Assembly: GCF_035222275.1 (NCBI RefSeq)
Contig: NW_026946359.1
Coordinates: 186,001-250,000 of the forward strand
Length of the DNA stretch: 64,000 nt
Source: Podospora bellae-mahoneyi
Taxonomy: Eukaryota; Ascomycota; Sordariomycetes; Sordariales; Podosporaceae
Direction: 5' to 3'
Position numbers and translations under genes: made by a program. Shown here piece by piece: positions 42,664 through 53,869 of this stretch. The stretch's first letter is position 1. Each line of letters starts with the position of its first letter. The notes beneath the pieces were generated by a model. It was given only the letters and a program-made list of their open reading frames with translations, made no database searches and had not been told where the DNA came from.

Positions 42664-44230
42664 ATGTCGACACCCGCCCAACCATCTGCTGCAGATAGCC
42701 CTGAGACGGAAAAGCAGAAGTCTGACAAGGGCGAAATTGGTCCCGTCAATGCCACTTCACCAGACGATTTGGACAAAGAGCAACCGCAAGTTACAGACGA
42801 TGGCGAACCAGTCAACCCCAATCACAACAAGGGCCGCTCTCAAGGCGAGATCGCCCTGATTATGCTGGCCTTGTGCCTGGCTGTCTTCCTCGGCGCTCTA
42901 GACGTAACCATCGTCACTACGGCCCTTCCTACAATCAGTGACCACTTCCAGTCAAGTACAGGCTTCACATGGATTGGTTCTGCGTTTCTGCTCGCCAATG
43001 CCGCATCAATCCCGCCATGCGGCAAGATCTCAGACATATTCGGCCGCACGCCCATGCTCCTGCTTGCCAACGCCATCTTCATGATTGGATCTCTTATCTG
43101 CGCTGTCTCCCAACAACATTGGTATGCTCATCGCTGGCCGCGCTGTTCAGGGTCTTGGTGGGGGTGGTTTGGCCATTCTTATAAAGATTGTTATCGGCGA
43201 CATCTTCCCTCTGAACATTCGGTGTGTTTTCTATGGTGTCATCGGCGGTGTTTGGGCAGTCGCTGCGGCAACAGGTCCGGCCATTGGTGGTGCGTTTACT
43301 GAGAAGGTGTCATGGCGATGGTATGTTCAAGCTCACTCACGCCAGTTAACCTTTGCTAATAGATCTAGGTGCTTCTACATCAACCTCCCTCTTGACGGGT
43401 TTGCCTTCCTCATTATCCTCTTTTTTCTCGATCTCCACACACCACGGACACCGCTCATTGAAGGCCTCAAAGCTATCGACTGGGTGGGCTCTTTTTGGTA
43501 GTTGCCGCCACGCTCATGTTCCTCTTCGGTCTTGAATACGGCGGTGTTTCAGCACCTTGGAACTCGGTTGAAGTTATCTGCCTTCTCGTCTTCCCACTCA
43601 CGGCCTGAAAGTAGAGCGGAAGGAAGAAGGATGCCGAGATAAAGACGACTCCTTGAATGAAGACGCAGAAGAGGGTCGCGGCGTTGCTCACGTTTCTGAA
43701 CAAGGACATTGGCATGACAGGAAGTATGGCGTAACGCGCCTCCCAGAAGATGAAAAGCGCCCAGGTGAGCAGGCCAAACACCCCTATCGAGTCAGGCCTT
43801 TACGTTCTCCCTACCGCTCTCTCGCTCTCCTTTGGGAGTCTCGTGACCGGATGGCTGGTTGCGAGAACCGGTTGGTACAGACCGCCCATCATTTTCGGGT
43901 TGTTCATGATGACCCTCGGCTTTGACTTGTTCATCGACCTGGACGCCTACAGTGGCTGGTGGCGCTGACATCGACATCATCGAGAACCTTCCGTTAGGCC
44001 AACGCGACGCTGTCCGTGTTGCTCTGGCAGACTCTTTCGAGCCCATGTGGATCATGTACACTTGTATCACGGCCGCTGGCTTACTCGCTTCCTTCCTGAT
44101 CCGGAAGAAGGTGTTGGCCGATGTGCATGTAGAGACCAAGACTTGGTTGGAAGTTGAACGTGAGAATGCGGAGGCTCGAAGTCGTGAGCGTGAAATGAGA
44201 AAGGAGAAGAAGGGGGCATCACCGGCTTGA
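42664..44230 (+). pseudogene. DHA14-like MFS drug transporter, broken, with an internal inverted segment
   Basis: The start (CCACCATGTCGACACCC) and N-terminus are intact: a polar tail, then IALIMLALCLAVFLGALDVTIVTTALPTI (TM1, motif D1-type), WIGSAFLLANAASIPPCGKISDIFGRTP, AGRAVQGLGGGGL and GVIGGVWAVAAATGPAIGGAF (motif C). One normal intron is visible (43321-43369). Breaks: a frame change near 43115 before NIGMLIAGRAVQG; a lost base near 43497 before VVAATLMFLFGLEYGG; a ~185-bp segment (about 43594-43778) present in reverse orientation that codes on the minus strand for FGLLTWALFIFWEARYAIL...FFLPLYFQAV, exactly the missing TM7-8 region; and a deletion between DLDAYSGWW and GADIDIIENL removing some 60-80 residues. 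So it cannot make a working transporter. Confidence 0.85.
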
Positions 44231-44579
44231 TATGTTGGTAGTTTACAGGATAGAGGATGGGGCACCGCTGCGTTGCGTGCACCACCAATTCTCTGTGTAA
44301 ACAGAGCAGCTGTTCCAAGTGTTCTATACGGAGTACATGGGGTAGATTTGCAGATACCTCACCATAGAGCACCCCCTGAACCTCTGACTCCCCCCTCCCC
44401 TCAGCCGGCCGGCAACCAACTGCCGAACCCACCAAGCATAACCCTTGCCACCATTCCACCCATCAAGCAAAACCCGACCAAACCTTGTTTCCACATGCAC
44501 ACAAGAGTCAGGAATTACACCCGCATGAAAACCCTTTCTTCCATTCCCGAACTCCAACCAACAACAACAGACAAAACCA
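44231..44579. other. Spacer before tRNA-Arg
   Basis: No feature recognised other than CA-rich DNA just upstream of the tRNA. Confidence 0.4.
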
Positions 44580-44691
44580 GCCCGGCTAGCGCAATGGTAG
44601 CGCGTAAGACTTCTACTTTCTCTCTTCTGATCTCATATGAGTTGGATTCAAAGTGATCTTAAGGCTGTGGGTTCGAGTCCCACGTCGGGCT
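44580..44691 (+). tRNA. tRNA-Arg(TCT) with a 40-bp intron
   Basis: Acceptor arms GCCCGGC (44580-44586) and GTCGGGC (44684-44690) pair with one G-T. The D stem is GCGC/GCGC. The anticodon stem TAAGA pairs with TCTTA, the loop is CTTCTA-A with anticodon TCT at 44612-44614. The intron runs 44616-44655, directly 3' of position 37 as in eukaryotic nuclear tRNAs. The T stem is GTGGG/CCCAC with loop TTCGAGT (B box). A T run at 44700-44706 is a suitable RNA polymerase III terminator. It decodes AGA (and AGG by wobble). Confidence 0.95.
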
Positions 44692-45297
44692 TTCTTTTGC
44701 TTTTTTGTGACTCGACACATGAAAAAGCAGCTACCTTATTTTGTTCATTGTGATGTTTCTTTTTCTCAAAGGACCTGGTCCTTATCCTCACTATCGCCGA
44801 GGTTGCCATATCCTACAGATCCATCCCCCGCTTGCCTCCCAACCTTCACACTGCTCACTCACAAAAGCCATCATGCATCAACATCTCATTATCATTCTAA
44901 CATTATCTGCCTCACCTCGTCCCCAACATACCAAAAAGAAAAAAGGGTATCAAGCAGACCTTTTGTTGCCCCCTTTCTTTTCTTTCCTCAGGTGTTTTCC
45001 ATCATCACTTATCCTCACCCAAAATATCTACTCAATGCCAAATATCTCCCCCTTCAATCCACAACCCCAATCCAACGAAGGATGACCCTGTTCACTATCC
45101 TGCTAGATAATTCCCTCAAACCAAATAATAAACCACGCCAGAAATGTACTCCCATTTACACAAGTTCAATATGCAAAAGCCCCCACCGTTTCTTTTCCAC
45201 TTTTTTTTTCCACTAAACCGCCCCTCAAATAAAGGAAAAAGTTTCATCCCTCATAAACATATCCTCATCACATAAAATACCACAGTCATGTACAACC
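44692..45297. other. Spacer after the tRNA, no gene
   Basis: Pol III terminator T run at the start; then CT/CA-rich DNA and the 3' flank of the CNB/F-box gene. The frame 44653-45216 overlaps the tRNA and is not a gene. Confidence 0.4.
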
Positions 45298-48200
45298 TCA
45301 CCTCAACCCACCAGGCCCCTTCTCCACAACAAACCTCACTGGCCTCCTCAAACTCTTATTCACCACCCCCCGTGGCGGAATAACAGGCCTCATAACCGGC
45401 CCAGGACCCAAAGGCTTGACCCCCGGCAACGGTGGCGGTCCCATATTCGTCCTTGTATTCCCCCCTCTGGACACCCTCCCACCCCCACCGACACTCCCAT
45501 ATCCGACTCCTCCAGGCCCCATCTTTCCCCCAGGTGTATTCCGCACGCTACTAATCCCATTCTGCAATCCAATGACCCAAGCCTCCCCATTTTTTCCCCT
45601 CTGCCCACTAACGCCATTCCGCTCATCATACCCCCACCTCCCCACGCCGCCCCCAATCAACCAGCTCCCCAAGTTCTTGCACTGGCTCACATCAAGCCAC
45701 TCCAGCGCCGGGCAGTTCTCCAGCACGTTTTCCACCCCGTTACCCGTCACTCGCACACAACCCCTGACACTCAACCCCCGGAGTTCGTTGAGGTGGAGGG
45801 AGATGCACCCCAGACTGGCGTCACTGACAGCACTACCGCAAAACGCGAGACGGAGTTCCTTCAGATTGGGCAGACCAATCGAAACAACCTCAGTTGCCGT
45901 GTCGGAGAGCGCACAGCAAAAGCTCAAGTCGAGGTGTGTAAGCCCCTTGGCGGCGTTGACAAGGGCAATGATGCTGTTGTCAGAGAGGTAGGTACAATCA
46001 GCCAGGCACAAGTGGGTGAGCTCGGTGAACCGATAGGCTCCCCACTGCTGGAACCCGGCGTCGGTGATAGAGGTGCATCGGGTGAGGGAAAGAGACTCGA
46101 GGCGATTGGACGCATGAGCAGCCAAGTGCGCCATGGAGCGGTCCGTAATGTGCTTGCAATACGAGAGGTTAAGGCGGCGGAGACGGGGACAGCCGATGAC
46201 CGTGCCTGGAGGTGGAGGTTGAGGCGCTCCTGGTTGTCCGGCCTGTTGCTGTCCTCGTTGTTGGTACTGCGAGGATCTCCTGCCCTTCGCAGCAGAGCTA
46301 GAGATTACCACATTCTTGTGGTTCTCACGTGGTGGCGGTGGTTCAGGCACCACCCAGCCCACTACCCTAGCAAGGAGGTTGTCGCCGACTTTGCGGCAGT
46401 TGCTCCAATCCACCTCCTCAAGCCCCTTGGCATTCTCGCTCATATCCAAAATGAGACCGGCAGACACGTCCCACACGCTGCGCATTTTCCACACCTTGAT
46501 ATTGCTGCCGCACGATCGGTACAATGCCTGGAAGCCCTCGTCGGTGATGTGGAAGCAGTTGCTGATATCTATTTTGCTTGGCCGCTGCCCAATAAAGGGC
46601 GCTAGGATATTGACCAAAGCCCAGTCATTGACTTTCCGATTGAACGGAGCGAGATCAATCTCGGTGCATAGGTTCGGACTCGTAGTTAACAGCTGACGCC
46701 ACTTTCTACTGACGGCTCTCAATCGTATGAGCTCAAGCAGATCGAGGTGCTGAAAAACATGTACCCAAAGGTCATCTGATATGGCCGTTATCCTATCGCC
46801 TGGATCCGTCGCGGAGCTCCGTGAAAGGGTCCTTGCGCGCTTAGCTGGTAGAGGACAGCCATCCGGAGAAACCGGGGATAGCGGCACCGTGATAGAAGTG
46901 ACCGGCTGCACCTTCACGGGGCTAACGATGGCCGAGTTGTCTGTTTGAGGAACCGGTGGGGCCAGCGAGTTGCGACGCCGGTTACGAAGATTCTCCATGT
47001 CCACACTTAAAAAAGGATCCGGGTCAGACGGCTGTCTGGTGACATCTGAATCTTCACTTGCTGGGGAGCCGGGCTTGGATGGCGTCGTGAAGGTGACAGT
47101 CGGCAACGCCACCTCTATCTCATTCGATGTGGGCTTCTCTTCATCCGACGATAGCGCATGGCTTTCGGGGTCAGTCATATCCACGTCTTCGTCCGAAGAA
47201 TGGTAGCGTTGCTTTGCTGTTTCTTCCACCTGTGACCTGACCTCCGGAGGACATCTCCTCCACAACTCTTCAAGCGCATCCCCACCAATCATCAGGCATT
47301 CTACGGCTGTGATGGATCGGACAGTAGCTGTTCTACCCTCTGCAAGCCCCAAGCTTGCCACCTCACCAAAATACTGGCCTTGTTTTAACCTTGGCCGCGA
47401 AAATGCTGACCTCGTGTCTCGCTTGAAGGCTGGTGGGCTCAGAGGTTCGTGAATGACTTCAGCTTCTCCCCGGACGATGAAGAAGATCTCATTTCCAGGG
47501 CTCCCTTGACGGACAATGTCGGTAAACGGTGAGTATGACTTTGGTTGTGCACTGAGGCCAAGGAAGTGCAAGATATCCGGAGGCAGGTTCGAGAAAAGAG
47601 GTAGCTCTTTGAGTGTTTTTCGGACGTTGACATAGCCGCCGCCGAGTGCGCTTCCACCAACTGTTGGATCCTCAATGACGCCTGGACTTGGAGACTTTCG
47701 CTTTTTGGTGTTGACAACGGCTCCCTCTTTGATGATACCAACTTCTCCTGTGCTAACCTCCCCAGGCACAGCTTCACGGGCTAATTGTGCGCCATTCGTG
47801 TCGGGAAGTCTGCTACTGAGTCCGCTTTCTTGACGCTTCTTCTTGAGGATGGACAGTCTCTCCTGTGCTTCTTGACGGATAGCTGTACCCATTTCTGGAT
47901 ATTTGGGCAGCTCAGCTTGAAGATCCTCCTTCTTCAACACGGCCAGCATGCACTTCGTCCGCGCAACGATGGTAGCAGTTCTCGGCATGTCCATCAAAAC
48001 CCCGATTTCTCCAAAGAAGGCACCGGGCTTCAGCTCTGCATAAACGGCCTCACCGTCACGAGATGTGACAGCAACAACGCCCCGGACTAGCCAATACATT
48101 GCTTTCGCTTCGTCTCCCTCGGTAAGGATGTGGTCATGGGCGGAATGGAGTTGGAGTTTGAGATGGGAGATAATGGCGGCAAGGAAATCGTCGGGGGCAG

Positions 48201-48450
48201 ACATGAAGAGTGGAAAGGAACGTATGCGATCCACCAAGTCGAGGGGCATGTCGGGAATGGTGGAAGCAGTCAGTGGCGAGGGACGCACTGGCCGAGTTGG
48301 GTTGGTTTCGACGTTGAACGATCTGATCACTGAAGATACCGAATCACGAGCCTGCTGTGCCGCCTGAGCTGCCGCTCCATGCTGTGCATGATGGTGCGCC
48401 AGGGCCCGGTAGGGCGAGGTTGGCGGTGTCGGAGCTCGATTCCGTCGCAT
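45298..48450 (-). CDS. Cyclic-nucleotide-binding, F-box and leucine-rich-repeat protein, 1050 aa
   Basis: Single long frame from the ATG at 48450. After a Pro/Ala/Gln-rich start, residues ~70-190 form a cyclic-nucleotide-binding (CNB) domain with a full cassette FFGEIGVLMDMPRTATIVA (Gly-Glu and Arg present). A second CNB follows at ~280-400 (YFGEVASLGLAEGRTATV). A Ser/Asp-rich linker leads to an F-box at ~555-600 (DDLWVHVFQHLDLLELIRLRAVSRKW). AMN1/Grr1-type leucine-rich repeats run from ~620 to 930 (LRRLNLSYCKHITDRSMAHLA, HLCLADCTYLSDNSIIALV, LRGLSVRGCVRVTGNGVENVL). The tail is Gly/Pro-rich. The F-box plus LRR layout indicates a substrate receptor of an SCF ubiquitin ligase; the CNB pair suggests control by cAMP/cGMP or a related ligand (inference). 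This combination is conserved in filamentous ascomycetes as far as I recall. Confidence 0.92.
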   Translation of the reverse strand: MRRNRAPTPPTSPYRALAHHHAQHGAAAQAAQQARDSVSSVIRSFNVETNPTRPVRPSPLTASTIPDMPLDLVDRIRSFPLFMSAPDDFLAAIISHLKLQLHSAHDHILTEGDEAKAMYWLVRGVVAVTSRDGEAVYAELKPGAFFGEIGVLMDMPRTATIVARTKCMLAVLKKEDLQAELPKYPEMGTAIRQEAQERLSILKKKRQESGLSSRLPDTNGAQLAREAVPGEVSTGEVGIIKEGAVVNTKKRKSPSPGVIEDPTVGGSALGGGYVNVRKTLKELPLFSNLPPDILHFLGLSAQPKSYSPFTDIVRQGSPGNEIFFIVRGEAEVIHEPLSPPAFKRDTRSAFSRPRLKQGQYFGEVASLGLAEGRTATVRSITAVECLMIGGDALEELWRRCPPEVRSQVEETAKQRYHSSDEDVDMTDPESHALSSDEEKPTSNEIEVALPTVTFTTPSKPGSPASEDSDVTRQPSDPDPFLSVDMENLRNRRRNSLAPPVPQTDNSAIVSPVKVQPVTSITVPLSPVSPDGCPLPAKRARTLSRSSATDPGDRITAISDDLWVHVFQHLDLLELIRLRAVSRKWRQLLTTSPNLCTEIDLAPFNRKVNDWALVNILAPFIGQRPSKIDISNCFHITDEGFQALYRSCGSNIKVWKMRSVWDVSAGLILDMSENAKGLEEVDWSNCRKVGDNLLARVVGWVVPEPPPPRENHKNVVISSSAAKGRRSSQYQQRGQQQAGQPGAPQPPPPGTVIGCPRLRRLNLSYCKHITDRSMAHLAAHASNRLESLSLTRCTSITDAGFQQWGAYRFTELTHLCLADCTYLSDNSIIALVNAAKGLTHLDLSFCCALSDTATEVVSIGLPNLKELRLAFCGSAVSDASLGCISLHLNELRGLSVRGCVRVTGNGVENVLENCPALEWLDVSQCKNLGSWLIGGGVGRWGYDERNGVSGQRGKNGEAWVIGLQNGISSVRNTPGGKMGPGGVGYGSVGGGGRVSRGGNTRTNMGPPPLPGVKPLGPGPVMRPVIPPRGVVNKSLRRPVRFVVEKGPGGLR

Positions 48451-51400
48451 GTTGTCTTGGGTAGACCGGAAGGAAGCCCTCCCAGAAGCCGATGGAGTAC
48501 GGTACCTGATGAGATTACCTAGAATGACCCCGAGTGTGACAGTGTATCGCGGGTAGCAATGGCTTCTCTCGCCCCGTGATGTCGTACAATGTAGAGGGCC
48601 CGGCTAGATCGAAATTAGGCGGTAACTGTTCATGCTATATCCAGCCAGCAACTACGGCTTCCCTCACAAAAGGAAGACCAGGCACAGAGAAGTTGGGGAA
48701 ACCAAGTTATGCACTCGCTTGTCCCTCGCTTGTTGAGGCTCGTCTTGGCCTGTGTGGGGAAAGAGTTGATATGGCAATGTATAGGCGGAGGCGCTGGTTT
48801 CTCAAACACACTACAAGGACGTTGGCGAATTGGATTGCGTGGGTCGATAGTTGTATGTGGAAGATCTGTTGATCGCGCAAAAACGGCTTGCGCATCCAAA
48901 GGCACACTCGGTTTCGAACACAGTCAAGCGATTCGAAGGCCAATATCAGGCCTTCAGCAGAAGAAAAGGGCAAGGCAGCTCCTCTCGATCTCTAGTGAAA
49001 GCCAAGCGTAGGTTCGGAAAAGATGAGACTATAGCACCAAACTTGGTCAGTATCAATGCTTCTCCAGTGGTCCTGGCATGCCTTGCGCACCGCTTACTTG
49101 TGGTAAAAGAGCTGAAACACCCAAAAGCTGGATGGCAAGATTGTTCGGCGATATCACAGGTCAAAGTGTGGGGTGCACCCCCAAAGGCGGAAAGAACACG
49201 GGATAGAGATCAGCCAGCGAGTCGGAATGCGTATGGGTGAATCTTTGATCGATGCTGCTGTTATGCTGAACAGAGACGAGGCAGAGAAGGTGGAGGGAAG
49301 CAAGGGGTAGCTCGTTGGAGACGCTGGAGTCGTCGGGGTAGAAGATGTCTCGTCTGAAAGAGTCTGAAGGACTGCTGCTCTCGCGGTTCGGAGGAAAGGC
49401 AGTGGCATTCAGCCTCGATGCTAAAGAGCCACACGCTGTGCTTTTGGCAAACAAAGATTATGGACTATAGAGGTTGTTGTTGACATGGTGAGAGGTCATG
49501 GGGACCACGACAGGTAGCCGAACGGCGTGGTAATGGATGCCGGTGCCAAGCACGGCCTTGACAACTGGAAACAACTGGGATACAATCCGGCACTTTGGCC
49601 TCCTATGTACAGCAGCAAAGGAAGCAGAAGATGGGCGTTGCGATGGCCGGCGGCGGTGGAGCTGGAGGAGACAAAATGCTCGTGCTTTGGCCGATTCGGG
49701 GGAGGTGCAGACAGTTGAAGCAGAAAGGAGCTCCGTTCTTGTCGCGTCAGAGCTCGAGATTTGCGATTTGGGTAGGCTGCGGGCAGGGGCATTGAATGCG
49801 GGGCACGGCGCGCCAGGAGGCACACTGCCAGCAAGCAAGATGCACCAGATGCAGACGATGCAGGGGTGGGGCATGACCTCCCTTCCTCTTTGTTATCTCT
49901 GCTTCCATCAGCGATGGGAGTTGTCTCTCCTTCCTGCGACATGTGCCGCGGAACGAGGTGCTCTACCTTAATGTGGTAGCCTAACATGACCAAGCTATAA
50001 GATCCCGAGACGGGATAAACGTTGGCGGTGCTCCCATCGCCTTGTCACTCAGGGTTCTGCCGCAGATCCAACAAAACTCCCCGTCACCTCACTACCTAGG
50101 ATGATTGCATCCCACCATGCGCCATGTGGTCCATTCTACGGGAGTGGAGGGGCTAGGAGTGCTCTGTAACCGCCCATTGCGACAGATACCAGATAGCAGT
50201 AGGAGACTGATATCGCTCAGTTATGGAATCGACACAATTGACTGAGTACAGGAAGCCTGGGCTGTGGGGCGTAAACGGGCAAATGGTGGTCTCCCGTCAT
50301 TCTTCAGCGGCGCAAGGAGCCGTGCAGCTGAGGGCGCCATGCTGCACGATGACGAGCTCGCTCTCCCAGCTCCGCGTGGTTCCAGCTTGCCAACGGCCCG
50401 CCAGGCAGTTGCTGAAGCTCTGTTCTCCATGCCTGAACTCAGTTACCTACTCATGGATGACGGTGATTCTGGCTTCGCGTTTCAGCCTGGGATTGGTATT
50501 GGATACCGCCCAGGAACACTCAGGGTCCAGCGAATGCTGTGGTCACAGTGACCCCATACGCATCCGGGATGACCGGCATCTCTTTTGCCGCCTCAACCAT
50601 GGATGGCCCGTGCTTCTTGTTCGAGAAGGATTCTAGCGTTGGACTGTGCGTCGGGCATGGGCCAATCTCTCCGTCTCGTCCCTGGGCTTGCCGTTGCGGA
50701 CTTCTGCATATTTGACCCTGTCACCCTCTGCCCAGCCAACCAGACCGCCAAGAGACGAACGCCTGCATCAAGACGGTGTGTTTGACAGCGTGGTTATTCT
50801 GGGAACTCAACCAAACACCTCTCTGATGAGCACCGTGGCACAGCATGAGGCGCGGGCTGAAAGGCTGAGTGAGAGCACGTCAAGAGGAGACATTGCGGGA
50901 TTTCTAGTGATATTTCTATTCTACTAGTAGTACGGAGTAGACCTTCCATATGTAGCATCGCTTGTTAAGTAGACGACACACAAACGAAAGGACGAGCTTA
51001 TATGTGGCTTGTTTGTTGAGACGAGAGAGGAAGGTGAGCTCTCCGATAAAGATGTCATGTCTTAGTTTTTTCTCATCGTCCTCGGGCTATTCAGCTTGGA
51101 TCTCACGGTCTGAAAGAGTGCAAGTGGTTCAAGTGGTAGCGTTCATATCAGACTCCACCAAAACCACATGGGTATTTTAGCTGAAGAATATTATCAAGTC
51201 CGCAAAGTCCATATCTCCATGGAAAAACTACCTATCTCCGAGCTGTGACTGGAAGCCGTCCCAAAACTCTGTCGTCATGAGGCCAAGATGTGTCATAGGG
51301 TTGGGGTTATTGCAGGCTGAACCCGGGTAGACGCGGGGTTGCTCGAAGCTTCCGGAAAGCTTGGGCCACCTTTTGGTGTTAGCTAAGCAAAAGCCCACCT

Positions 51401-51520
51401 CGAAACGTCATCTTCATTTTGCCTTTCGCCCTGGTGATGCACCACCGTTAAAAGTCCCTAGATCACACAACTCCTATTGTCGCCGTCATCATCGAGACAG
51501 CATCGACCACAACCAGAATA
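48451..51520. other. Gene-poor region, 3.1 kb
   Basis: Upstream region of the CNB/F-box gene and, from ~51300, the leader of the TMBIM5-like gene. Frames at 48630-49240, 49458-49993 and 50223-50785 overlap each other on both strands and have no domain, signal peptide or splice continuity. I see no RNA gene or repeat. Confidence 0.4.
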
Positions 51521-52608
51521 ATGTCGTTCACACTTACGCTCCGCGCGGGGTTCGCCCCTCGTCTGGCGATGCAGTTTGCGAAGCCCCCGTCAGCAATGCG
51601 CGCCTTCCATCAATCAGCAAAGCAGAATACCTTCTTCACCTCGAGGACAGTACTGAGCTCCAAGAACAGTTCCAGCAACATTCTCGCCAGACTTCGAGGC
51701 TCCTCCCGTAGTTACCAGCAGCAGAGCGGCTATGCATACTACGATCCTGCAGCCCGCCGCAAGGAGACGGTGCGGAAGCTCATCATCGGCGGCGCCATCT
51801 TCGGCGGCACCCTCGTCGCTGTCAATGTCATGTTCAACGGGGAGTCGAGAGAGGGTGGTATGCCCAAGTTTGAGCGCCAGTATCTCAACCAGACCTTCCT
51901 CCACACTGGTCTTGGTGTCGGTATTATCGGCATGACAGCCTATCAGATGCTCCAAAGCGGATTTGTCTACAGACTTATGCAGACCAACCCTTGGGTTGTC
52001 GGCATCGGTGGTTTGGCTCTCAGCATTGGTTCTATGATTGCTACCCGCTCCGTGGACCCTGACAAGTATGTTACTGCCAATCGTCAATCGTGTTGTTGGC
52101 AATTGCTTACCGTCCGTCTTGCAGTTATGTTCCCAAGTATGCCTTCTGGGCCGTCTTCAATGCCACCCAGGCCGCTTTCGTTGCTCCCTTGATGGTCATG
52201 GCTCCCCCTGCTCTTCTTGCCCGCGCCGGTCTCTATACAGCTGCCATGATGGGCTCCATCTCGATCGTCGGCGCTACCGCCAAGCAGGACAAGTACCTTT
52301 ACATCGGCGGTCCTCTTCTCGCCGGTGCTGCCATTGTGGCCGTCTCTGGCTTCGCCCCTCTTGTTCTTCCCGCCACCGCCGTTCGCACACTCGCCGTCAC
52401 CGAGAACCTCTGGCTCTGGGGTGGTCTGGCCGTCTTCGGTGGTTTCACTCTCTATGACGTGCAGAAGGTCTTGCACCACGCCCGCCTGGCTGAGCGTGGC
52501 CTCATCAAGCGCGATCCAGTCAACGAGAGCATCAGCCTTGAGCTTGACTTCCTCAACATCTTTGTGCGCATGGTCCAGATTTTGATGATGCAGCAGAGGA
52601 GGAAGTAA
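51521..52608 (+). CDS. Mitochondrial TMBIM5/GHITM-like (Bax-inhibitor-1 family) membrane protein, 342 aa
   Basis: Exon 1 is 51521-52065, the intron 52066-52124 (59 bp, GTATGT...TTGCAG) and exon 2 52125-52608; frame kept. The N-terminal ~80 residues are Arg/Ser-rich with few acids (MSFTLTLRAGFAPRLAMQF..., SSRSYQQQS), a good mitochondrial presequence. Hydrophobic segments follow: KLIIGGAIFGGTLVAVNVMF, TGLGVGIIGMTAYQML, NPWVVGIGGLALSIGSMIA, AFWAVFNATQAAFVAPLMVM, AGLYTAAMMGSISIVGATA, YLYIGGPLLAGAAIVAVSGF and LWLWGGLAVFGGFTLYDVQKVL. The family-typical C-terminal block LYDVQKVLHHA...DPVNESISLELDFLNIFVRMVQIL is complete. In animals GHITM/TMBIM5 sits in the inner membrane and affects cristae and calcium/proton exchange; the fungal role is inferred from this. 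Confidence 0.92.
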
Positions 52609-53138
52609 ACCTGTGGAGGATAGGTCGGGAAATCGATGATAAGAAGCGACAACAGCTGGGGGTGTTCACTATCGGTAGATCAGGACCGTTGCGATCACGA
52701 ATGGGCGGCGCTTTTAAGGAAATAGCGACTCTCTCTGCTCTCCTTGTGCGTTATTAGGACTTGGAAATTTGGTATAATTTCCTTTCTGTTGGAATTGGGG
52801 TAACATCAAAGGTACCATGCAGCTGCTGATGGCTCTCCAAATGTGTACACAAAAATAGTATTATACCAGCCTTGCTACCAAGGCCAGAAAAACATTCTAA
52901 ACATTGCCAAAGCAAACGTCCACTGCCAACTCCGTCGCTTGCATTTCGTGATATATCCGTTGAGGTGATGTCCATCACATGTTAAAAGCTGCCGTGCTGT
53001 GTTCCCATGTCTTCCTGCCCTGTCCCATTTGTTTACCAGTACGCCGAACCCCCTTTCTCGTTCACCAAACAAAAAAAAAAAAAAGATATCCCAACCCAGC
53101 TCAAAAAATCACAGTCTTGTAGCCATCTTCCGGGGCTG
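52609..53138. other. Convergent 3' spacer
   Basis: Between the TMBIM5-like gene (+) and MsrA (-). An A run at about 53072-53085 is the only notable feature. Confidence 0.5.
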
Positions 53139-53869
53139 CTATTGCAAATCGGGAAAATTTCTCAAAAAGTGACTCGGGCATTCGTACCCGTACGGGTTCT
53201 TGGTGAGATACTCTTGGTGGTAATCCTCAGCGTCCCACCACTTTTGCGCGGGGAGGATCTCGGTGACGATCTTGTTGTTCCACCACTGCTCGTTTGCTTT
53301 TTTGGTCATCTCCCTCGCGGTTTTCTCCTGCTCGGCGTCGTGGTAAAAGATCCCCGAGCGGTACTGGGACCCCCTGTCGGGGCCCTGCTGGTTGGACGTG
53401 GTGGGGTCGTGCATCCGGTAGAAGAAGGTGAGGAGGTCGGTGTAGGAGATTTTGGTGGGGTCGTAGACTAGGAGGGTGGCTTCGGCGTCTGTTGGGAATC
53501 GGGGGGAGGTTAGATTGTGGGGATTTTGAGGGAAAGAGAGATGGGGAGGGGAAACATACGGCCTGTGTTGCCGCTGCAGACGGCGCGGTAGGAAGGGTCC
53601 TGGGTGTTACCGCCAATGTAGCCTACTCGGGCGTCGTAGAGGCCTTTGGAGCCGAAATGCTTGCGGTACATGTGTTCGACGCCCCAGAAGCAGCCGGCCG
53701 CGACGGTTGCGCGGGCGGCGCCCTCGGGGTATTCCTTTTGGGTGGCGGCGGAGGCGGAGGTGGAGGTGCCCATTTTCTTGAGGAGGGAGTGGGTGTTTGG
53801 GGATTTGGCGATGGCGGCTCGTGAGAAGGGGGTGAAGAGCTTGGTGAGGATGAAGGGGCAGGTTGACAT
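53139..53869 (-). CDS. msrA: Peptide methionine (S)-S-oxide reductase MsrA, 219 aa
   Basis: Exon 1 is 53869-53560, the intron 53559-53489 (71 bp, GTATGT...AACAG) and exon 2 53488-53139; frame kept. The catalytic motif GCFWG with Cys60 is present, followed by VGYIGGNTQDPSYRAVCSGNTGHAEA and the second conserved block FFYRMHDPTTSNQQGPDRGSQYRSGIF, with the Tyr, Glu and Asp residues expected around the sulfoxide pocket. It reduces methionine-S-sulfoxide in proteins, using thioredoxin. The 32 residues before the internal Met33 (53773) are Arg/Lys/Ser-rich without acids and look like a mitochondrial presequence. A second start at Met33 would give a cytosolic form, as in other eukaryotes (inference). 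Confidence 0.95.

Noticed and set aside
44653-45216. 187-codon frame beginning inside the tRNA
   Set aside because: Starts within the tRNA 3' half; low-complexity Ser/Pro/His; no support.
49458-49993. Overlapping frames on both strands between 49.4 and 50.0 kb
   Set aside because: No domain, no introns, mutual overlap and no leader features.
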